18,696 nucleotides of DNA, taken from positions 1 through 18,696 of the forward strand of contig CAZJDB010000031.1 of the NCBI GenBank assembly GCA_964544695.1, written 5' to 3'. Source of the stretch: Dinghuibacter sp964544695. GTDB taxonomy: Bacteria; Bacteroidota; Bacteroidia; Chitinophagales; Chitinophagaceae. The translations under genes and the position numbers were made by a program. The notes beneath the pieces were generated by a model that did not search any database, was not told where the DNA came from, and saw nothing but the letters and a program-made list of their open reading frames with translations. Below are positions 15,273 to 18,696 of the stretch, piece by piece; the first letter of the stretch is position 1, and every line of letters starts with the position of its first letter.

Positions 15273-15280
15273 TAATTTTG
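15273..15280 (+). promoter_or_regulatory. -7 promoter element for the TonB-dependent receptor gene
   Basis: TAATTTTG matches TAnnTTTG exactly and ends 19 bases before the ATG at 15300. No TTG is present about 20 bases upstream, so it may depend on an activator. Confidence 0.5.
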
Positions 15281-15299
15281 CGCATTAACCAACACTAAC

Positions 15300-18200
15300 A
15301 TGAGACACCTACTTTGCATGTTATTCTTCGCATCGTGTGTTACCATCGGAGCGCATGCCCAAATCACGACTTGCAACATTTCCGGATCCGTTACGAATTC
15401 CAAAAACGAACCTTTGGCCGGAGCGACGATCGTCGCCGTCCACCTGCCATCGGGATCGACCTATTCCAGTACGAGTTTGCCGGACGGGCGGTTCAACATC
15501 TACAACATGCGCGTCGGCGGCCCTTATCAAATCAAAATTTCCTACGTCAGCCATGCCACCAGGGTATATGACAATATCAACCTGCAATTGGGAACACCCC
15601 TCGAACTACAGGCCGTCCTGGAAAGCAACTCCCAAAATCTGGGCGACGTCGTCGTCAACGCGGACCAGAAGAATGCATTGATCAGTCCGGAACACCAGGG
15701 ACCTTCCACTAATATTTCCCAGGCCCAATTGACGATGCTTCCCACGATTATCCGGAACATCGACGACTTCACGCGCCTGGTGCCCCAGGCCCAGAGCTAC
15801 CGAAGTACGTATGATGGCAGCACCCAGGGCGTTTCCTTTGCCGGGCAGAACAACCGTTACAACCAATTCAGCATCGACGGGGCCAACGCCACGGACGTTT
15901 TCGGCCTGACCAGCAGCGGCACTAATGGCGGACAGGCTTCGCTGAACCCGATACCCTTCGATGCCATCGAGCAGGTGCAGGTCGTCCTGGCGCCTTATGA
16001 CGTCACCCTCAGCGGTTTTACCGGCGGTGGGGTGAATGCGGTCACCCGCTCAGGGACCAACGAACTCCATGGTTCGGTCTTCGGGTTCGATCAAAATCAA
16101 AGCCTGGTCGGCAAACAAGTGATTACCAATACACCTTACAGCGACTTCAGCGATCTCAATTTCGGGGCACGCCTGGGCGGCGCTTTCGTCAAAAATAAAC
16201 TGTTCTTCTTCGCTGACTATGAGGGGGAACGAAAAACCCAGCCTCAATCTTATTTGCCTGGTTCGCCCACCTCGTCGATCCGAACCACCACCATGGACAG
16301 CATCGCCAGCTTCCTGGAAGATAAGGCCCTGCATCCCGCCTGGTCCTATAACCCCGGACCCTACAATGGTTTCAATGCGGAAAAAAAATCGGATGCTTTC
16401 TTTGCGCGTATAGACTGGAACATCGATCAGAAGAACAAGCTCACCATACGCCATAGCCTCGTCATGGGTACCAATTACAACTTCGGGGGTGACAGCTACA
16501 ACTCTGCCTCGTTTTATAATAACGGGTATACCTTCAAATCCACCACCAACTCCACCGTGGTGGAATTGAACTCGAATATATCGAGCAAAATGTCCAACGT
16601 CCTGAGGACCACCATCAACTTCATCCGGGACTACCGTGAAACCCCCGGGACGTTATTCCCTACCGTCAGCATTTACGACAACGGGGCCAACTATGCTTTT
16701 GGGACCGACACGTATTCACAGGCCAACTCGTTAGCTCAGAATAATTACACCCTTACGGACAACCTCAATATGTATGTCCGCAAGCATACGATCACCCTGG
16801 GTACCGATAACTCCTTCTACAATTCCAAAAACCTGTTCCTGCCAGGGTTGGCCGGAAGTTATACCTATAACAGCCTCTCCGATTTTTATACCGACGCCTC
16901 CGGCGGGGCCACGACTTACGCCAACAGTTACTACACGACGTATTCAACCGATCCCAAGAATCCCAGGCCACTCGCCAATGTACATGCCGACCAGTTCTCC
17001 CTCTATGCGCAGGATGCCGTTGCCGTAGCCACCTATTTTCACGTGACCTATGGAATACGCGCCGACATCCCCGTATTCCTGGGTGCCCCCGCTAACAATA
17101 CCACGTTCAACACTTCCGATATTGCTATCGACAACAACGTGGCCACTAATAAGATTCCCAAGACAACGGTTGAATTGTCTCCCAGGGTAGGCTTCAACTG
17201 GGATGTAAAGCATAACCGCAGGACGCAGCTCAGGGGTGGGGCAGGGCTCTTTACCGGTCGTGCACCATTCGTGTGGGTTTCCAACCAGTACAGCAATACG
17301 GGCGTCGGTACGGTGACCGGTACCTTGTACTCTTCGCAAGTACAAGCCGACAATGTGCATTTCAATCCCGTCAATCCATACCAGCCCCCTGCGCAGGGAA
17401 CCGTGGTCATCAATACAACCGATCCGAACTTCAAATTTCCCAGGACCCTCCGGGGCAACCTGGCCGTCGATCAACGCCTGCCCATGGGCTTCGTAGGCAC
17501 GGTAGAAGCCATCTACACCAAGACGATACAAGATGTCTTGTACCACGACCTGAACCTGGCCCCGTCCACCACCACGGTCATCGTAGGCAATACGACCCGG
17601 CCTTTCTATGGGCAGGTGATCAATCCTAATTTTTCCAACGTCATTTCGCTGGGTAATACCCACCAGGGTTATGGGTATAGCCTCACGGCTTCTGTCACCC
17701 ATCCCTATACTAACGGCTGGACGGGCAGTATCGCTTATTCCCTGGGACATTCCTACGCGACCCTCAACGGCACATCCGATATTGCGTATTCCAATTATGT
17801 CTACGCCTATACCATTAACGGCCTGAATCACCTCGACCTGACCCGGAACAACTTCGACCTCGGCTCCAGGGTGATTGGTTATGTCGCCAAGCGGTTGACC
17901 TACGGCAGGTTCTCCACGACCATCGGCCTGGTGTATAACGGGCAGTCGGGCCAGGTCTTTTCTTATGTCTATTACGGCGATCTCCTGGGAGATGCCGGTT
18001 CCTCCCCCGGCGCCCCGAATCCGGCGCCTGGCACCAACTTCTATGCCAGCACCGCCACCAGTGGCGCGGATATTATGTATTTGCCGTCTGATTCCAGCCA
18101 GTTCACGCCCAGCGGAGGCCTGTCGGCCGGTCAGCAGTTCAAGGCTTTCCAGACATACGAGAACTCCGACAAATACCTGCGCAAGCATATTGGGCAGAAC

Positions 18201-18542
18201 ACCGCGGTCAATGGGGACAGGACGCCCTGGGAAAACCATTTCGATCTGAAGCTGGCCGAATCCGTGGCCCTGTACAAACACCATGTATTGACCATCACGG
18301 CGGATATGATGAACGTCAGCCATTTGCTGAACAATAAATGGGGCCGCGCCTACTACCTTGGTTTCCAGGAAGCGCAGCCCCTGAACGTAGATCATTTCGT
18401 GGTGCAGCCGAATGGGCAGATGAAACCTTATTTCACGTATAGTCCGCAATACGGGCTCGATCCGGAGACGAACAAACCGTGGTCTTACGCTGACTATCAG
18501 TCGCGCTGGAGCATACAATTGGGTGTCCGGTATTCGTTCTGA
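15300..18542 (+). CDS. Oar-like TonB-dependent outer-membrane receptor
   Basis: This 1080-residue protein has a signal peptide (1-20, ending AHAQ) and a carboxypeptidase-regulatory-like beta domain (26-108: ISGSVTNSKNEPLAGATIVAV, DGRFNIYNMRVGGPY). A plug domain runs from about 130 to 255 (DDFTRLVPQAQ, FSIDGANATDVFG, IEQVQVVLAPYDV, GGVNAVTRSGTNELHGS). The beta-barrel then extends to the terminal RYSF. The layout and the plug wording are those of Oar-type receptors. The receptor imports or exports substrates through the outer membrane using TonB energy. The substrate is unknown and no SusD partner follows. Its divergent neighbour is an exported phosphoesterase, which hints at phosphorus acquisition from organic phosphate, an inference. 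Confidence 0.93.
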   Translation: MRHLLCMLFFASCVTIGAHAQITTCNISGSVTNSKNEPLAGATIVAVHLPSGSTYSSTSLPDGRFNIYNMRVGGPYQIKISYVSHATRVYDNINLQLGTPLELQAVLESNSQNLGDVVVNADQKNALISPEHQGPSTNISQAQLTMLPTIIRNIDDFTRLVPQAQSYRSTYDGSTQGVSFAGQNNRYNQFSIDGANATDVFGLTSSGTNGGQASLNPIPFDAIEQVQVVLAPYDVTLSGFTGGGVNAVTRSGTNELHGSVFGFDQNQSLVGKQVITNTPYSDFSDLNFGARLGGAFVKNKLFFFADYEGERKTQPQSYLPGSPTSSIRTTTMDSIASFLEDKALHPAWSYNPGPYNGFNAEKKSDAFFARIDWNIDQKNKLTIRHSLVMGTNYNFGGDSYNSASFYNNGYTFKSTTNSTVVELNSNISSKMSNVLRTTINFIRDYRETPGTLFPTVSIYDNGANYAFGTDTYSQANSLAQNNYTLTDNLNMYVRKHTITLGTDNSFYNSKNLFLPGLAGSYTYNSLSDFYTDASGGATTYANSYYTTYSTDPKNPRPLANVHADQFSLYAQDAVAVATYFHVTYGIRADIPVFLGAPANNTTFNTSDIAIDNNVATNKIPKTTVELSPRVGFNWDVKHNRRTQLRGGAGLFTGRAPFVWVSNQYSNTGVGTVTGTLYSSQVQADNVHFNPVNPYQPPAQGTVVINTTDPNFKFPRTLRGNLAVDQRLPMGFVGTVEAIYTKTIQDVLYHDLNLAPSTTTVIVGNTTRPFYGQVINPNFSNVISLGNTHQGYGYSLTASVTHPYTNGWTGSIAYSLGHSYATLNGTSDIAYSNYVYAYTINGLNHLDLTRNNFDLGSRVIGYVAKRLTYGRFSTTIGLVYNGQSGQVFSYVYYGDLLGDAGSSPGAPNPAPGTNFYASTATSGADIMYLPSDSSQFTPSGGLSAGQQFKAFQTYENSDKYLRKHIGQNTAVNGDRTPWENHFDLKLAESVALYKHHVLTITADMMNVSHLLNNKWGRAYYLGFQEAQPLNVDHFVVQPNGQMKPYFTYSPQYGLDPETNKPWSYADYQSRWSIQLGVRYSF

Positions 18543-18696
18543 GGGTTCTACTCCTAAAAAAGATTCTGTGTTACGAACCAAGTCCGTGTTGAAATATTTT
18601 TTTAGTTTTGTCCTTTAGGCGGCTATAAGCCAGCCTGCTTAGAGAGCGGCCTAGGTTGCTCTCTAATTATTTACACTAGTTGCTCTTTTTCAATAA
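18543..18696. other. Non-coding tail: promoter-like element and two hairpins, no gene seen
   Basis: After the receptor stop there is no coding frame of note. TAGTTTTG (18603-18610) matches the -7 consensus but lacks a properly spaced TTG. Downstream are GGCT-ATA-AGCC (18621-18631) and a 9-bp stem, TTAGAGAGC (18639-18647) with GCTCTCTAA (18658-18666), followed by TTATTT. It could be the receptor terminator, a short RNA or the leader of a gene beyond the window. Confidence 0.4.

Noticed and set aside
16944..18581. A 545-codon open frame on the minus strand, opposite the TonB-dependent receptor
   Set aside because: It lies antisense to a well-supported receptor gene. Its sequence is Arg/Gly/Val-rich with no domain, signal or membrane pattern, as expected for a codon-bias shadow.
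1..18696. CRISPR array, tRNA, rRNA, insertion sequence or phage genes
   Set aside because: No repeat-spacer pattern, cloverleaf sequence, rRNA stretch, transposase or phage motif was seen when reading both strands.

Overview
The window looks like chromosomal DNA of a Bacteroidota bacterium, most likely of the Chitinophagaceae or a related family. This rests on several signs: large double-domain FtsX/MacB-like permeases without an adjacent ATPase, an Oar-type TonB-dependent receptor, small proteins resembling the DUF6520 family next to a MauE/DoxX-like membrane protein, and promoter elements of the Bacteroidota type (TAnnTTTG at -7). No rRNA, tRNA, CRISPR array or transposase was seen. The taxonomy is inferred from gene families; no search was run.

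Bases 1-5573 (minus strand). Four genes read the same way, with gaps of 50, 2 and 46 bases: an intact FtsX-like permease (5573-3171), an MBOAT O-acyltransferase (3120-1684), its likely SGNH-type partner (1681-704), and a second permease start (657-1). The last one is odd. After about 187 residues of normal permease it switches in frame to the N-terminal FAD-binding motif of a pyridine-nucleotide-disulfide oxidoreductase, which runs off the window edge.

Bases 5574-9648 (plus strand). A 188-base divergent spacer carries two 10-base direct repeats 22 bases apart, almost at its midpoint. It is followed by another FtsX-like permease (5762-8212), a lipoprotein overlapping it by ATGA (8209-8772), two tandem look-alike hairpins, a good Bacteroidota promoter and a predicted outer-membrane beta-barrel protein (8842-9648).

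Bases 9649-12175 (plus strand). A compact exported or membrane gene set contains a MauE/DoxX-like protein with a CSCGG motif, two small Cys-rich secreted paralogues and, after a strong hairpin, a 345-residue exported protein that may be a beta-propeller. A small glycine-rich membrane protein follows. This set is the best candidate here for an undescribed system: a membrane redox protein may service Cys-rich exported peptides.

Bases 12176-18696. On the minus strand, a YVTN-propeller/phosphoesterase fusion (15164-12732) overlaps a shrunken nitrilase-superfamily gene (12745-12254) that has lost the segment with its catalytic Glu. Divergently, a 1080-residue Oar-like TonB-dependent receptor (15300-18542) faces right. 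The 135-base spacer between them holds a perfect 7-1-7 palindrome, a tandem 9-mer and a -7 element for each direction. The final 154 bases hold a hairpin and a promoter-like element but no gene.
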